Assembly (NCBI GenBank): GCA_014904985.1
Contig: MU128948.1
Span: 25,174-89,173 of the forward strand
Source of the DNA: Hydnum rufescens UP504
Taxonomy: Eukaryota; Basidiomycota; Agaricomycetes; Cantharellales; Hydnaceae
Reading direction: 5' to 3'
Length of the DNA stretch: 64,000 bases
Made by a program: the position numbers and the translations under genes. The notes under the pieces were generated by a model, which saw nothing but the letters and a program-made list of their open reading frames with translations, did no database searches and was not told the origin of the DNA. Of this stretch, positions 46,180 to 57,900 are shown in pieces; positions within the stretch are counted from its first letter, which is position 1; every line of letters begins with the position of its first letter.

Positions 46180-46274
46180 GAATTCAACGACTCATCGATA
46201 GCGCCAATCCCCGACTCTAAAGTCGGGTGTGGCCGGGTTCGTTATACTGCAAGCTACCTCCAGCGAGGAACACG

Positions 46275-47206
46275 ATGCTCGCTCCTCTCATTCCATCTTT
46301 GCCATACGTTCCAGCCAGGAATGTCATTGTCATTGTGGATCAACTTGAATCTTCTGCAGAATTCCTCCTACATCGCGCACTTTCTCTGCAATTGAAAGAC
46401 GGCTTGCCTTGCACGCTGGTCGCGACTTCTAACGATTTAGCCCATTGGAGTTCAATATCCGCGCGTTCTGTGAGTGAACGAACAAGAGGGTTGGTTATGA
46501 TATCCATTGATGTACTCAACCTGGTACTGTGCGAGCAGAATCTTGCTCTTGCTGGATACCTTTCTTCGAAAGCCCTCGTATTCATTGATGGGACCGCAGT
46601 TGTCTCAGCCCGAGCTCGAGAGAACACGAAGGAGCCACCGCTGCGATTATTGTATGATCAAATTCGCCGCTTCATTGCGCTCGCCTCTCGATAACGCCAA
46701 ATCTCCTCATTTGGTCGTTCTTGATGATATCTCGTCCTTCGAATGGATCGGGATTCAATCATTGATCTAGAGTCGTTTCGCTCGCGCCGTCCGTGCGTTG
46801 TGCATCCAGGTTCGTGCATCAGGTTAGGAGCAATAGCGTATATATGATGGTCCACACCGAATCTAGAACAACGTGGCTTTGATCATGTTGAACCACACAC
46901 TCGTGCCGGACGAACCGTCCCAATTCCTCCGAGATCTCATGCAATCTTGTCATCTCATCATCAGCGTGACTCCCTTCGTTAGTGGCCGGAGTGGTGCCGT
47001 CTCGGGCGAGGCAAGAAATATTGCACTTGCCCTTGATATACGACGCTGAATTGTCTTTATCCTAGATAACGGCCCGACCTGGACCTTTGAACGAAGATGC
47101 GTACCGCAAAAATGATGGACAAACAGAGACACCCGTGTTACAGTATCGTTTAACAGATTCTGGCGCCGTATTTTTCGACAAAGGCACGGCAGGGGGCGTC
47201 TTATAA
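46275..47206 (+). CDS. ELP6: Elongator complex protein 6
   Basis: RecA-fold subunit of the Elp456 ring of Elongator, required for tRNA wobble-uridine modification. MLAPLIPSLPYVPARNVIVI starts at 46275; VIVDQLESSAEFLLHRALSL, PCTLVATSNDLAHWSSI, SKALVFIDG, then KSPHLVVLDDISSFEWIGIQ, FARAVRALCIQNNVALIMLN, CHLIISVTPFVSGRSGAVSG, ITARPGPLNEDAYRKNDG, VLQYRLTDSGAVFFDKG and TAA at 47204-47206. Frame slips: one near 46683-46695 before DNAKSP, and a pair near 46764-46786 (TTGAT for TTGGAT, CGTTTCG for CGTTCG) that together restore SLDLESFARA. The intron 47011-47065 uses a GC donor (gcaagaa). Probably functional with base-call errors; a pseudogene is the alternative. Confidence 0.8.
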
Positions 47207-47668
47207 ACCTCGCTCACACCGTAAAAGCATTGTGCTTCGGACCTATATGTGATCTCTGCGCATTACGCTTCATCAAGCTAATCCGGGCAGTACGAGGCTC
47301 CATCGGTGGAGACTGGATTACCGAATTCGAGCTTGAAGAACCTGTGTCATTGTCTAGTGGGTTTCTTTGGCTAATGGCTCTTTTCGATACAAACAAATCT
47401 CACACCACCCTTAGGGCATCATTGTATATTTGGAAAAAAGAGTCTATTCCTTCGCCGCATACCTCGCTACGTTTTCGTTTCATTGTGCCCGTGATTCTAC
47501 ATCATTATAACAATCGTACGTATGAAGTCCATAATGAAGAATACGAACGTCCTTTGGTCACAGCAGTCCATTGCGCTGTACATGAGTGGGAGTGTTATTC
47601 TAGATCTCGACGCTTGGCAATACCGCTATTCCATCGCGTCTTTTCTTCCCCTGGGGCAAAATTCTGAG

Positions 47669-49978
47669 CTAGTATTTCCCGATCCAAATTGATTGACTTA
47701 CATTTTCGGTCCATTCGAGATACCCCTGCAGCTCCACGCCTCCAAATTGAATTCCAATAGTGAAGGGCAGTGACCAAAATTTGCCATCGGCCCCTTCACG
47801 TTCCACCAGTGCCCCACTCATTCCCCCCAGATCGGCCGAAAGTTCACAGACTTTCTCAAAACCTGGAACGATGCTTTTACCTGAGATTCTAACATCAGAT
47901 GCGTCGCTCCCGATGCTTCTAGCTGAAATAACCCACTGGTTGGAGCTCGCAGGTAATGTGGGGCATCCGTTCCAGGCGTTGTAAATGCGAATATGGGTAC
48001 CTTGAAATTTCCGAGGGGAGGATTGCTTGTTTTAAAATAATGACGGAAATTCTGGGATACGCCCTCTGCTGGTTTGAATACTTGTCCCTGAGCGGCAACT
48101 TGACTCCATTTTCCCATCACCCGACGAGCACCATCGGGTCCGACAAATGTGGCACGGTCTTTATGTTCGGGATCACCGGGATTTAACTTCTCCGATATCT
48201 CTGCACCAAAGGAGAATCGACAAGCTCGTGCGGTTACAGTGGGTTCCGTGTTCCAGATCAAGGCACCATCAGCGACTGCCTTTGATCTGCGGAGCTCTCC
48301 GCGTTAGTAATGGGTTCTATACCGCAAGCTGGCCCTTACGTGAAGTCGTTTGCGATAGTAACCTGACATCCAGTATCCCCAAAGGTCCGAGATAACTCCT
48401 GGCGAAGGTAAGGACTTTCGCCAAACCCACCTACCAGAAGGATGTGCTATGGAAAAGATGAATGTAAATGGGTGAGTATTGAGGATACAGCTTGAATTAG
48501 CCATTCTTACTTACTTTGGCATTGAGTCCGGTCATTTGTACGTCTATGGCATCGATGATTTGCGCCACGCATGGTTCGAAGAAAGATCGCATGATGGGTC
48601 TAAACAATTGCTAAATGCCAGGCAAGCACTCGAAAAGTTGAGGACTTACTCTTGAAGGATCAGTTCTCCGCGCCGAATTAACACACCATTTTCATCATAG
48701 GAGAATCGATTGCTCCCAACCTCAACTTTGACATCACCATCAGTGTCGTCAGCATTAGGGAACGCCTTCTTTGCGTCTTCGAAGTTCTTCATCCCTCGTT
48801 GCACGTATTCCTCAACGTCTTCCTCTTCGAAATGCGCATCGAGGAAAAGATTTCGGATGTGTTGCTCGGCGGCCGCGTCGATAAAGATAGAGCCAGCTTG
48901 GATACCTAAAGCATCGTAATGAGATTTATGGCCGCAATCTACCCCCTCGAAATCGACGTACATGCCGATGCCTTTTGTTCGATGAGTTGGAGTCGAGGAC
49001 GCGTCTCCAGGACTCTATAGGTCGTAATATCAACGGTAGATCCTCCCGCATCACAGACAATGAATTCCACATCGGGCTAAATAAAGAGAGGAGGGAATAT
49101 AAGCCAATGAGAGGCTGGACTTGAAATGAAGAATGGTGCGGACCATGAGCCATTCCCCAAGATTGGCATGGAAAAGACAAAAGTGCACAGATGCCTCCGC
49201 CTCGGTGACAAATCGTATTCGCGCTGTAGTGTGTTCGGGATCGGGGAAACCTCCCCGAATTGCGGCTCTGCGAAGGAAATCCTGTTCGTTGACACCCCAG
49301 CCGTTCGGATGGGCAATGATGATATCTGAGGAATCGAAGTAATCCCTCCAAACAGAGTCTCCAGCTATCACTCGTTCTTCGAAGAATTGTCGGGTATGCT
49401 GGAGGAGGTAAGACATGAAATCGGAGTATATTTGACTGAGAGGGACGCCAGGTGGAAGTTCTGAGAAACAAAAGAACCACAGATCATTTGCACACAACAT
49501 CCGGATGAAGTTTCTGAACATCTAAGTCTACCATCCATTTCTAGCTGATGGGTTGAGCGCATGGTTTCCGGATGTAGATGAAGTTTGAAATGCTTCGCTA
49601 ATCGCCATCCTTTGTCCTGGGCGTCGAGAGGATTTACATTGAGAGCCGAAGCACCGTAAGAGACCGCCTAAGGCGCGGTAGTTAGCCACTATGCGAGCTT
49701 AGGCGCCGAAGATCGCAAGACATTGTTTTCACCGTCATACCAGACGAGAGTGGGGATTTTTGATTCGCTCTTCTGAGCTGGTTGGCCTGGCCATTTGGAT
49801 ACTGGAGTGATGGTCATTTTCCCTCCTACGAATATGAGTACAGTGTGTCGTGATGGGCACGATTCGACGTACCAGGATAGAGGTGATAATAGGAGACAGC
49901 GCTAAGGGTAGTGCCAATGTCAATGCCTAGTACAATTTTAGTTGGCCCCCTCCATGTCTCGCTCGACAAATTGGACAT
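47669..49978 (-). CDS. Hsp70-like (HSPA12-type) ATPase
   Basis: Actin-fold ATPase of the divergent Hsp70-like group common in Agaricomycetes. The start MSNLSSETWRGPTKIV (ATG 49976-49978) leads to the phosphate-1 loop LGIDIGTTLSAVSYYH; then IPTLVWYDGENN, AVSYGASALNVNPLDAQDKG, DSSDIIIAHPNGWGVNEQDF, the phosphate-2 motif IVCDAGGSTVDITTY, CGHKSHYDALGIQAGSIFID, and the adenosine motif HILLVGGFGESPYLRQEL. About seven introns. Near 47965-47972 the frame slips (T run in gcatttaca): downstream YNAWNGCPTLPASSNQW to FGGVELQGYLEWTEN lies in another frame and fits the family C-terminal domain. The end at 47669 assumes read-through of the last possible donor. Client or role unknown; these have been linked to stress or non-self responses only by association. 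Confidence 0.82.
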
Positions 49979-50758
49979 GGCGGCCAGATGGCTTTTAGAG
50001 ACGACAAGTTCTCAGCTTTAGAGTGTCGGGCTAGGAGAAAGCCGATATAACATCGAGACCGAAAAGGTAGGACACACGCCAAATCCAGAAACAGCGGAGC
50101 CAAAGCACTTGCTTCGGGGAGCACACTCAATTCACGAAGGAAACGTACAGCCGAGAGCAAGAAGTGGGGCAGTGATGACTTGTATGCAATTATTGCAATT
50201 ACGTGGCTTTTTACACAGCTAAACGAGGCCTGTCTGAAGGCGCTTGCGATACAGCGTGTAATAGAGAATCCAGACCGGATCTTGCCGCAGCGCTACTCTC
50301 CGTCTTTGCCTTTACCAGCAATCTACATCACTCACTACTCTTGCGCTTTGCTCGGTCGGATTACTTCACGTAAAGAGATTACTGTAATAATTAATTCACC
50401 ACACTGATTCGCACACCTAGATCTAGGAAGGGGCACGGTAGCCTCGTTTTGAGCATTACCAGAGATCATAAACGTCTAGAATCAGAGAAAAGGCATCTTT
50501 CTCATAGCATGCCATGGTTGGTTGATGCTTTGCAAGATTGCGTCAGCATTTAACCGATTATTGCTTGTGGGAGGTGGATATATTTGAACCATAGGGCTGT
50601 TATAGGGCTACAGTATGTTTAGCGGGTGAGGAAAGGCCTACATGTTCCCCTCTCCACGCCATGCTTTCACCACGTGGCCTGCAATACAAGAATCAGAGTT
50701 GACGTTGACTTCGATTCCGTGAAGTCGAGCGGCCACATCTTGTCTGCCATCGTTACAG
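49979..50758. other. Intergenic, no gene seen
   Basis: Divergent intergenic space between the Hsp70-like gene and the coiled-coil hypothetical gene. Two minor open frames (under 80 codons) carry no recognisable text. No repeat or RNA gene was seen. Confidence 0.4.
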
Positions 50759-52000
50759 ATGCCCGTTGAAGGCCAAATCGTCATACGTCAGCTATCCACT
50801 CAGCGAGATCAATACGATCCGCCCTCATGGCCTCATCGGCGTCATAGTGAGGTTGCCTCGGAACGACCCAGTGCAGAGACAGTCAGCCTACGGAGCTATA
50901 TTGGTAGACTGAGGCGTCCATCTATCGAAATCCATCCAGATGCCGTGGTGCTTCCATCACCCAAGCCACCAGGGGACGATCTTGAACGTGTCCAATCTGA
51001 GCTTCACCACACACAGGAGGATCTTCGCCGGACACAGGCAGAGCTTGCGACATTACGGAATCGTCTCCAATTGCATGAAACTGTAGAACCCGGCCAGATA
51101 GCCCACGAGTTTCGTGCTATCAATCGCAGCGTGAAACACCTATGCCGGACGATAACCGCTTTCGCCCTTCGACAACAAAAATTCGCACAAATTCCCTACC
51201 CTACGTCGAGCGATGTCGCAGATCTGGAGCTTCTTGCCCACACGATTCAGGGACGCTCAGAGCCCCCGTCGTTGGTACAATCTGCGAACGGTCCTGATCG
51301 TCCTCTGGAAGATGTCCTTGAATATGGACTTCGTTCCGTGGTCAATCGATATTTGCACAACCGAATTTTCCGCCCCTTCCATCCGGAACTTTATGTGGGG
51401 GAGACAGAGACGGGCGTGGTGAGTGAGCGCCTCTGGGACATATATGAATCCATGTGCCGTCATGGTGCGACCTGTGTCATTTTTATGGTCCTGCCTTTCG
51501 CTAACGATTGTGCGATCACAGACGCTCAAATATCTTGTGGGAAATGGCGAGCAAGCACCTTCTCTGCGCTAGAACGAACGATTCCGCCGCTCTATGCGGA
51601 CACTGTCATTCGTGATATTACCCAATCTCTAGAGAAGAACGGATTCCACAAAATATTCGACGCTTTGTACGGGGTTGGCTGGACCCTTGCGCTTTCCGAC
51701 GCTCATCACTCTTTGTTGGAGCAAGTCGTTCGCCAAGCCTATGATTGGAATCGAAAGGTCAGGTCCGAAGTTGTTTTGCTTGATTATCATCCACAAATCG
51801 AGGTCAACGATGCATCATTGGATCACCAAACAATGGTTTTGTTGGAGAAACCGAGAGTTCCTCTTCAGTCCAAGAAGATCATTTGCGCCCTGACTCTGGG
51901 CCTGCAGTCCTCAGAAGCGCAGGGGGATGGTTCTGCACCTGAGTTTGTGTGGCACGAGAAAGTTCAGGTACTAGTCTCGGAATATTTCGATGACCCATGA
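50759..52000 (+). CDS. Coiled-coil hypothetical protein, 413 residues
   Basis: A single open frame from MPVEGQIVIRQLSTQRDQYD to VSEYFDDP, TGA at 51998-52000. After a basic, low-complexity start (RRHSEVASERPS) comes a coiled coil, ERVQSELHHTQEDLRRTQAE then LATLRNRLQLHE, followed by a helical domain (DLELLAHTIQGRSE, LEDVLEYGLRSVVNRYLHNR, FRPFHPELYVG, CGKWRASTFSALERTIPPLY). This layout recurs in Agaricomycete hypothetical proteins, but I cannot name the family. A segment at 51419-51521 has GT-AG ends but removing it would shift frame, so I keep it as exon. No membrane segment or signal peptide. Confidence 0.65.
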   Translation: MPVEGQIVIRQLSTQRDQYDPPSWPHRRHSEVASERPSAETVSLRSYIGRLRRPSIEIHPDAVVLPSPKPPGDDLERVQSELHHTQEDLRRTQAELATLRNRLQLHETVEPGQIAHEFRAINRSVKHLCRTITAFALRQQKFAQIPYPTSSDVADLELLAHTIQGRSEPPSLVQSANGPDRPLEDVLEYGLRSVVNRYLHNRIFRPFHPELYVGETETGVVSERLWDIYESMCRHGATCVIFMVLPFANDCAITDAQISCGKWRASTFSALERTIPPLYADTVIRDITQSLEKNGFHKIFDALYGVGWTLALSDAHHSLLEQVVRQAYDWNRKVRSEVVLLDYHPQIEVNDASLDHQTMVLLEKPRVPLQSKKIICALTLGLQSSEAQGDGSAPEFVWHEKVQVLVSEYFDDP

Positions 52001-52120
52001 GCTTCATTCTCTGTCTTCCTCTGCTTTTTATCCCTACAATGTTCTTTGGGTCTGCTTCGATGTATATTGTTACTTTGGAGGGACTGAAATATCGGATGTA
52101 AACACTCACGTGGAGCCAGC

Positions 52121-53418
52121 ATGGTCACGGCGATCCCCTCAGCTGTACCTAACGATGCATTCAGCGCATCTCCTTCGCATTCCCCATATGAGGCTTCGAC
52201 TCAGCACAAGCATTGGAGGTATTCGCGGACGGCACTCGATGAACAGCGAGCCTCACTGAACAGTGCCGCCGTGCATGTTATTCGAAACGCGTTTGAGATA
52301 GATGATGTGAGTTAACGACGCAACCTTTATATAAGTAGCTCCCGACTCTCAAACACACGATTGATTGGCAGCCAGGGTCGTCAAACGCGATATCTTTCCT
52401 CTCGCCCGCAGACGAATACCTACTGGTCAAGCTGTACATCAGCAAAGTCGGTCAATTATGCGCCCACTTTCATATGCCAGAGGTTGTCGAGGCCACAGCT
52501 TGCTCGTACATCCGACGATTTTATCTCAGGAATACAGTGATGGATTGGCATCCGAAGAATGTCATGTGTGCAAGGTCTTGCAAGTGCCCTGGTCTAAATT
52601 GACATGCCTCCTTAGGTTGACTGCGATATTTCTTGCTTCGAAGACAACGAATCACCCTATTCCTCTTGAACAATACGCCTCCCACATTCCAAATACGACG
52701 CCTTCCGATGTTTTGGACCTCGAATTTCTCGTGGCCCAGAGTCTCGGCTTTGAATTCGTTGTATGGCACGCGCATAGAGCGTTATGGGGGATTTATCTCG
52801 ATACGCAGGTTAATTTCTCTCTTACATTCACAGGGACTTTCTGACCTTACGACTTTTGATTATTTTAGACCCTACCGGATATCTCATTCCACACAATTCA
52901 TGATGCTTATATAGCGTCTGTCGCGCACGTCCGTGCTTCGCGCCTCTCGGATGCAGAACTTATCTATACACCGTCTCAAATTGCCCTTGCATGCTTTCAC
53001 ATTGCGGCTCCTGTTCTCGCTGAGCAATGGGCCAAGGCGAAGGGTGAATCAGATGTGATTTCTTTGCTTCCTGCGATAAGCGACATGATCCTCCAAGAAG
53101 GAAAACCACCAGATTTGGAGAGGGTCCGGGAGATCGATAAACGATTGAAGATTTGCAAGAATCCGGAGAAGGTGGTGGGGACTAAAGCGTAAGTGCGTCT
53201 TATCCCCCGGCGAATCACTTGGCTAACGATGCTGAACACATCATAGATACTTGAAGAAGCAAGCAGAGGAAGAAGCTAAAGCTAAGGAAAAGAGAGAGAA
53301 AAAAGCAGCGGAAATTCGGGCGCTTGAGGACGCGCGCGATCCTTTCGGAGGGGAACTTGATCCTGAGGGCGCTGCCAAGATCGAGCGAGCGAAACAGCTC
53401 GATGAAGATGATGATTGA
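52121..53418 (+). CDS. CCL1: Cyclin H, TFIIH/CAK subunit
   Basis: Regulatory partner of the CDK-activating kinase in TFIIH. Exon 1 (52121-52306) MVTAIPSAVPNDAFSASPSH ... RNAFEIDD; intron; from 52372 PGSSNAISFLSPADEYLLVK, LYISKVGQLCAHFHMPEVVE, ATACSYIRRFYLRNTVMDWH with PKNVM, then LTAIFLASKTTNHPIPLEQY and FLVAQSLGFEFVVWHAHRAL (cyclin box 1), the second cyclin fold TLPDISFHTIHDAYIASVAH and TPSQIALACFHIAAPVLAEQ, and a Lys/Glu-rich tail ending KQLDEDDD. TGA at 53416-53418. The motif order and the WHPKN region match cyclin H. Four introns; frame is intact. Convergent with IMP4. Confidence 0.88.
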
Positions 53419-53661
53419 TTCGAAGACTTATATATTTTGAGGGCTCGTGCTCTACGGACTGTCGCGGGGAACATCCATTATCAAGGGAGGGTGTTTCTAC
53501 AAATTAGGGATGATGATACGTTTCCAGAAGTGTTCCAGAGCATTGCATATACTATGTATGGAACGGGAATCCTCTTTCAGCCACATATCCACACGAAGGG
53601 GATCATTCCGCGCTTCCACGGGAAAGGCAATTATATGACAGCACCGAATAGCGCAGTGCCG

Positions 53662-54844
53662 TTACAACTGTCGCCGCTTCTTTGCAGTGCGTGAGTAATG
53701 CGCGAGCACCCACTCTTTATCCGCCTCATTTTGTTCTATCGTTCCTTGTCGGATTTCATAAGCTGTGTCGAGATTCAGTTCTGGGCCAAATGTGCGGATA
53801 GAGCAAACAACATTACGTTTCATCTCGAATCGGGGGCCAACCTCCGCAAGTTGCACTTCCTTGTGTGATGTCTTCACGAACACATGGTGTCTGCCTCGCT
53901 GTCAAATTTAGGACTCTACGAGAAGTGTCATCACTTACCGGAAGGAAATAAAGTCGGAATCATTCGCGAATGTCATCACTCTTTTGGCATCTTCTTTTGG
54001 AACGGGGAATAGATATCGTAAGGCATCCATAATCCGATGTCCAAGTTTGCTAGTGAAGTTTTCAAAAACAAGATGGGGATATTGTTCCGACACAGTCGAT
54101 TCGCCATATGAGGCTATGTCGTGGCGGAGAGTAACGTTATTCAGTGTGAAGAATATTGTTGGGCCATGAGGAAAGTGTGATACAATAAGAGCGTCTTCGT
54201 CGGATCGTTAGATCGGATGAAAGGTGATGCAGAGAGCATTACTAACCTGGAGTGCCACGGTGCTCATGAAGCACGATGAGATCCGTGATGTCGTTGGCGC
54301 GGCAAGCTTCGGCTAGCTCTTTCACGACATAATTTCCTCTGTTCAGACGATGCGAATTGGGAAATACCAGCCGCATTTCCTGGAGCGGCCATTACACAAA
54401 ACTCATCCCAGAGGATGATATCGCTTACCTTGGCGAATTGTAGTAGCTTGGAGCTTGGATCCCGGGATGTGGTGATTATGATCTTGGGGTCAAGGATCCC
54501 AGCCCTAGAGTATTCGTTGTCGATATGTGTCTCTGGGTCTATGATATTTTTGGAGAGTGAGGAATGGTCGAAAAATTCAAGTTGTACATGCAAAGACCTG
54601 CTTGGGCTTCATCGAAAGCATAGTCCTTGGAGAGGTCCTGGGCTTCTTTCCTGAGCTCGGTTGGGAGCTGTTTGCCTGATGCCAACGCATCTTTTAATTT
54701 CTGCTTGCGCTCGAATGTTTGACGTTCTTGCGATTCGAGAGCTTTGCGATAGATGTACTCTCGCCGCTCCCGAGTTTGTCTTCGGATCTGGATCAGGACG
54801 ATGAGCAAGGAGATGCAATGATTGGGACGTGGCTTGCTCACCAT
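53662..54844 (-). CDS. IMP4: IMP4, U3 snoRNP Brix-domain protein
   Basis: Nucleolar 18S rRNA processing factor of the small-subunit processome. Exon 1 codes only the ATG (54842-54844); an intron (54788-54841) follows at once, and exon 2 reads [40 protein letters not shown]. Then [34 protein letters not shown] (Brix start), [121 protein letters not shown] and the end [12 protein letters not shown] at 53662-53664. All joints keep frame. Divergent from the CNH-GYF gene with 130 bp between start codons. Confidence 0.94.
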
Positions 54845-54974
54845 CTTTTTGGACGGATCCGCGGAGCTATTTAATTTTTAGTAACTAGCGTTGAGTGTGG
54901 TTTAGACATTTTCCCGACTTGCGCGCAGTGGAGATCGAGTGGCCTGCGCGCCGTGAACGCATTTTCTTAGGTCC

Positions 54975-57900
54975 ATGTCTGCCCGTAGCCACGACTCGGA
55001 CTTGGAGTCTGACCCCGCTGTCGCTGTGCTCGAGGATAATGATACAGATGAAGACGACGACTATGTCAGCGTTGCGGAACAGCCGCCTGCACCGCGAGAC
55101 TCCGGGCTGAGCCCCATGGACTCGATCTCTCCTTTTGATCCCTACCAGCCTGGTGTTGACTCCCCCGATACAGAAGATCGACGGCCTTCCTCTCCAACTC
55201 GTTCTGTGTCACCCCCGCCCGCACCCTCACCTCTTTTCGTGCCTGAGGGACGGCCCTCCATGGTTGAAGAGCAAGGCTCTCTCTCTCGTTCTCGGTCTGA
55301 ACAAAGCGTCACCCCCTCAGCAAGGGCCGCTAATGTGGGTCACATTCTTTCGTTTATTTTAATACCTGACCCAAAGTCCGCAGACTCGAAACAATCGACT
55401 CTCTGGTTTCTTCACTGGCTTGAGGCCTCGCCAACCGCCGCTCCCCAGGAGGCCATCCTCTGCCACGCACACCCCACCTGCCCGTCATGTCTCCACCGCA
55501 GCTGAGCCATTGCCACCATCGCTCCCTGCACCGTCTCTCGACGACCTTGGTCTATCGCTTAACGTGATTACTCCATCTTTATCCCCTTCACATTTTGCAA
55601 CACCTCCCACCTCTGGCGCGTTCATGAAGCCTCATCACCTTCTGCTATGCCACTCCCAGGGTCTTGACATCGTTCCTCTCGTCGGTCCTCCGGCTATCGC
55701 CTCCTACGCCCTAATTCGTAGAGTCCCCTTCAAGTCCGTCCTCGTGATGGAGGAGCGTGGCGTTCTTGTTGCTATCGCTGGTCGCCGTGATGGAGTAAGG
55801 GTGTATGCGCTTGAAGAAATTCGCAAAGCAGTGGAATGGAGGATGGACGTGGAGATTCAGAGAGAGAGAGAAAAGATGCAACGTGAAGAAGGCAAGAGCC
55901 GCAGGTCGATAGCTGATATTAAAGGCAAAGCGATACCACAGAAGCCAGGCGTCTATGCTGTTACTCTACCCACACCCACTAATTGTAATCCCCGATCGAC
56001 TACTGTGCGCGCTCCCCCGCCACCCTCGACGGCCCCACCTCGATACACTGCAACCCCACCCAGCTCAACCCCCCCTCCTGTTGTATCCGCTCCACCTCGC
56101 GGCTCGAGCCTGTCTGTTTCCCGGAGACCGCCTCCCGAACGAGGTAATTTGCTGCAGAAGCACGTACTGCCTAGAAAGGAGGGCGTGCAGGACATTGAAG
56201 AAAAGTCGGATTGGATCGATGGCGCAAGCGACGAAGAGGCTCTTATTGCGGCAGGCCCATCTGGTAGTGCGGCACTTGATGAACGTACATCTACAATCAT
56301 CCCCACCCGAAGCGGTGTTCAATCACCGGAGCCGGGGGATGATCCAGATGTTGGAATTATGGGCGAGCCTCTTGACTCACCTGTTGTCCCTGGATCATCT
56401 TCTCCGACCACGCGACGACATCGGCCCACTAGTTTACAGTTGGAATCGTCCAACTTCACCGAAAATAATGCACCTCCTGCAGCTCCAACACCGCCTCCTC
56501 CGACCGTTTTCTCCCTGCAGCGAGCCATGCTCCGAGGCGCTGGTCCTCTGCCACCTCCGTCTAGTCCACCCACCCGTCAAAATGAGGCGATAACATTCGC
56601 TCAGGCCCTTTTTGAGAGCCGATTACCCAACCCCCCCTCACCATTACAAGGTCTCAGCGCAGGGTCTGTCCATCGTTCTAACGAGGAAGGAGACGAAAGT
56701 CATTCAGACAATCCGCATATACCAGCACGTCGGCCATCCCTTCCAAATGGGTCTCCACTAGGCCGTCATCAACGTCGCTGGTCCATCAGGGGGAGCAACC
56801 AGCCGACATCTTCTGCATCCCTGGATTTGCCTCGCACCCGTCATGTCAGCGCTCGGTCTTCTAACCCCTCATTCCTCGCGTCTCCCCAATCCAACGGCGG
56901 CGTTGGTCCAAGATCCGCTCCGCCCCCCCGACCCTCACGTTCGCCATCTGTCCCATCTACACCTTCGCGACAGTTCACTCCTCTCTCTCGCAATGTATCC
57001 AATCCGGCTCCCAACGTATCCATGCCTCCGTCTAGGCTAACAACGCCTCACAGGTTCTTCCCGAAGCTCCTTGCCGCAGCCTTCCGATCTACCGAAAAGA
57101 AGATGACTGGTGCGCGTGCTGAGGCAGACCGTGCCTCCGATAAGGTCCCTCCAATACCTTCGCATTTTATATCCAGCACCTCGCCGCCCCCAAAACTAGA
57201 GTATGTTAAGCTGCCGGGGACGAAAAATGCCCTCATGATCAAAGCAGTCGAGACCCCTAAAAAGAGGTATCGTCTTGATAATACTTATGTGCAGCCGTCG
57301 CTATGGCACTAATATACACCTGACATTTTGTCTAGCTTCCTCGCCATTCTTTGCGGTGACACTGGTGAGAAAGTAGAGCTCTTCGCTGGTACGTATCGGA
57401 CAGCATTAGGCCTTTCGCGGACTTTTATCCTTCCCGATTCCCCGAGGTCTCTGGAGTTGCAGCTGCAAGGTGATGACCTTGTTGAGCTCTTTCTTATGTT
57501 TGCCCAGAACGTTTTTGGGCTCGAACCTGCCACAGTTCGCGTGCGGGAGGTTCGAATTGGGCGTGCGGAGCGGAGAGCGGCTCGGAGGAGAGCAGAGCGG
57601 GGACCAGGCACTGCAGAGGCTGTACTGAGTGGGGAGGGGACCGGGAAGGACGTGACGGGCTGGCATCTCTGGGAGGAGAGCAGGCAGTCAATGTGATCAC
57701 GACCGTTGTTTCTGTCGCCAACAGTGCGCCTCACGCTAGGCCTTCTGGCACCTCGAGCACTGGAGGCCGCCGCACTGTTCCGGCTGCAGCTCCCAGTGCT
57801 GGGGACCAGCCCTCCACTTCAGCGCGCACCACTGGTCGATCGCGGTCTCCCTTGGCAGTGGCTGACAGTGCTACCAAGGGTGTCAACATCTTCGGCCGTA

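Noticed and set aside
47230..47667. 145-codon plus-strand frame between ELP6 and the Hsp70-like gene
   Set aside because: Starts directly after the ELP6 stop, has no recognisable family text and lies in the 3' region of two convergent genes.
51419..51521. GT-AG intron inside the coiled-coil hypothetical gene
   Set aside because: Its length (103 nt) would break the good downstream frame (CGKWRASTFSALE), while read-through keeps it open.
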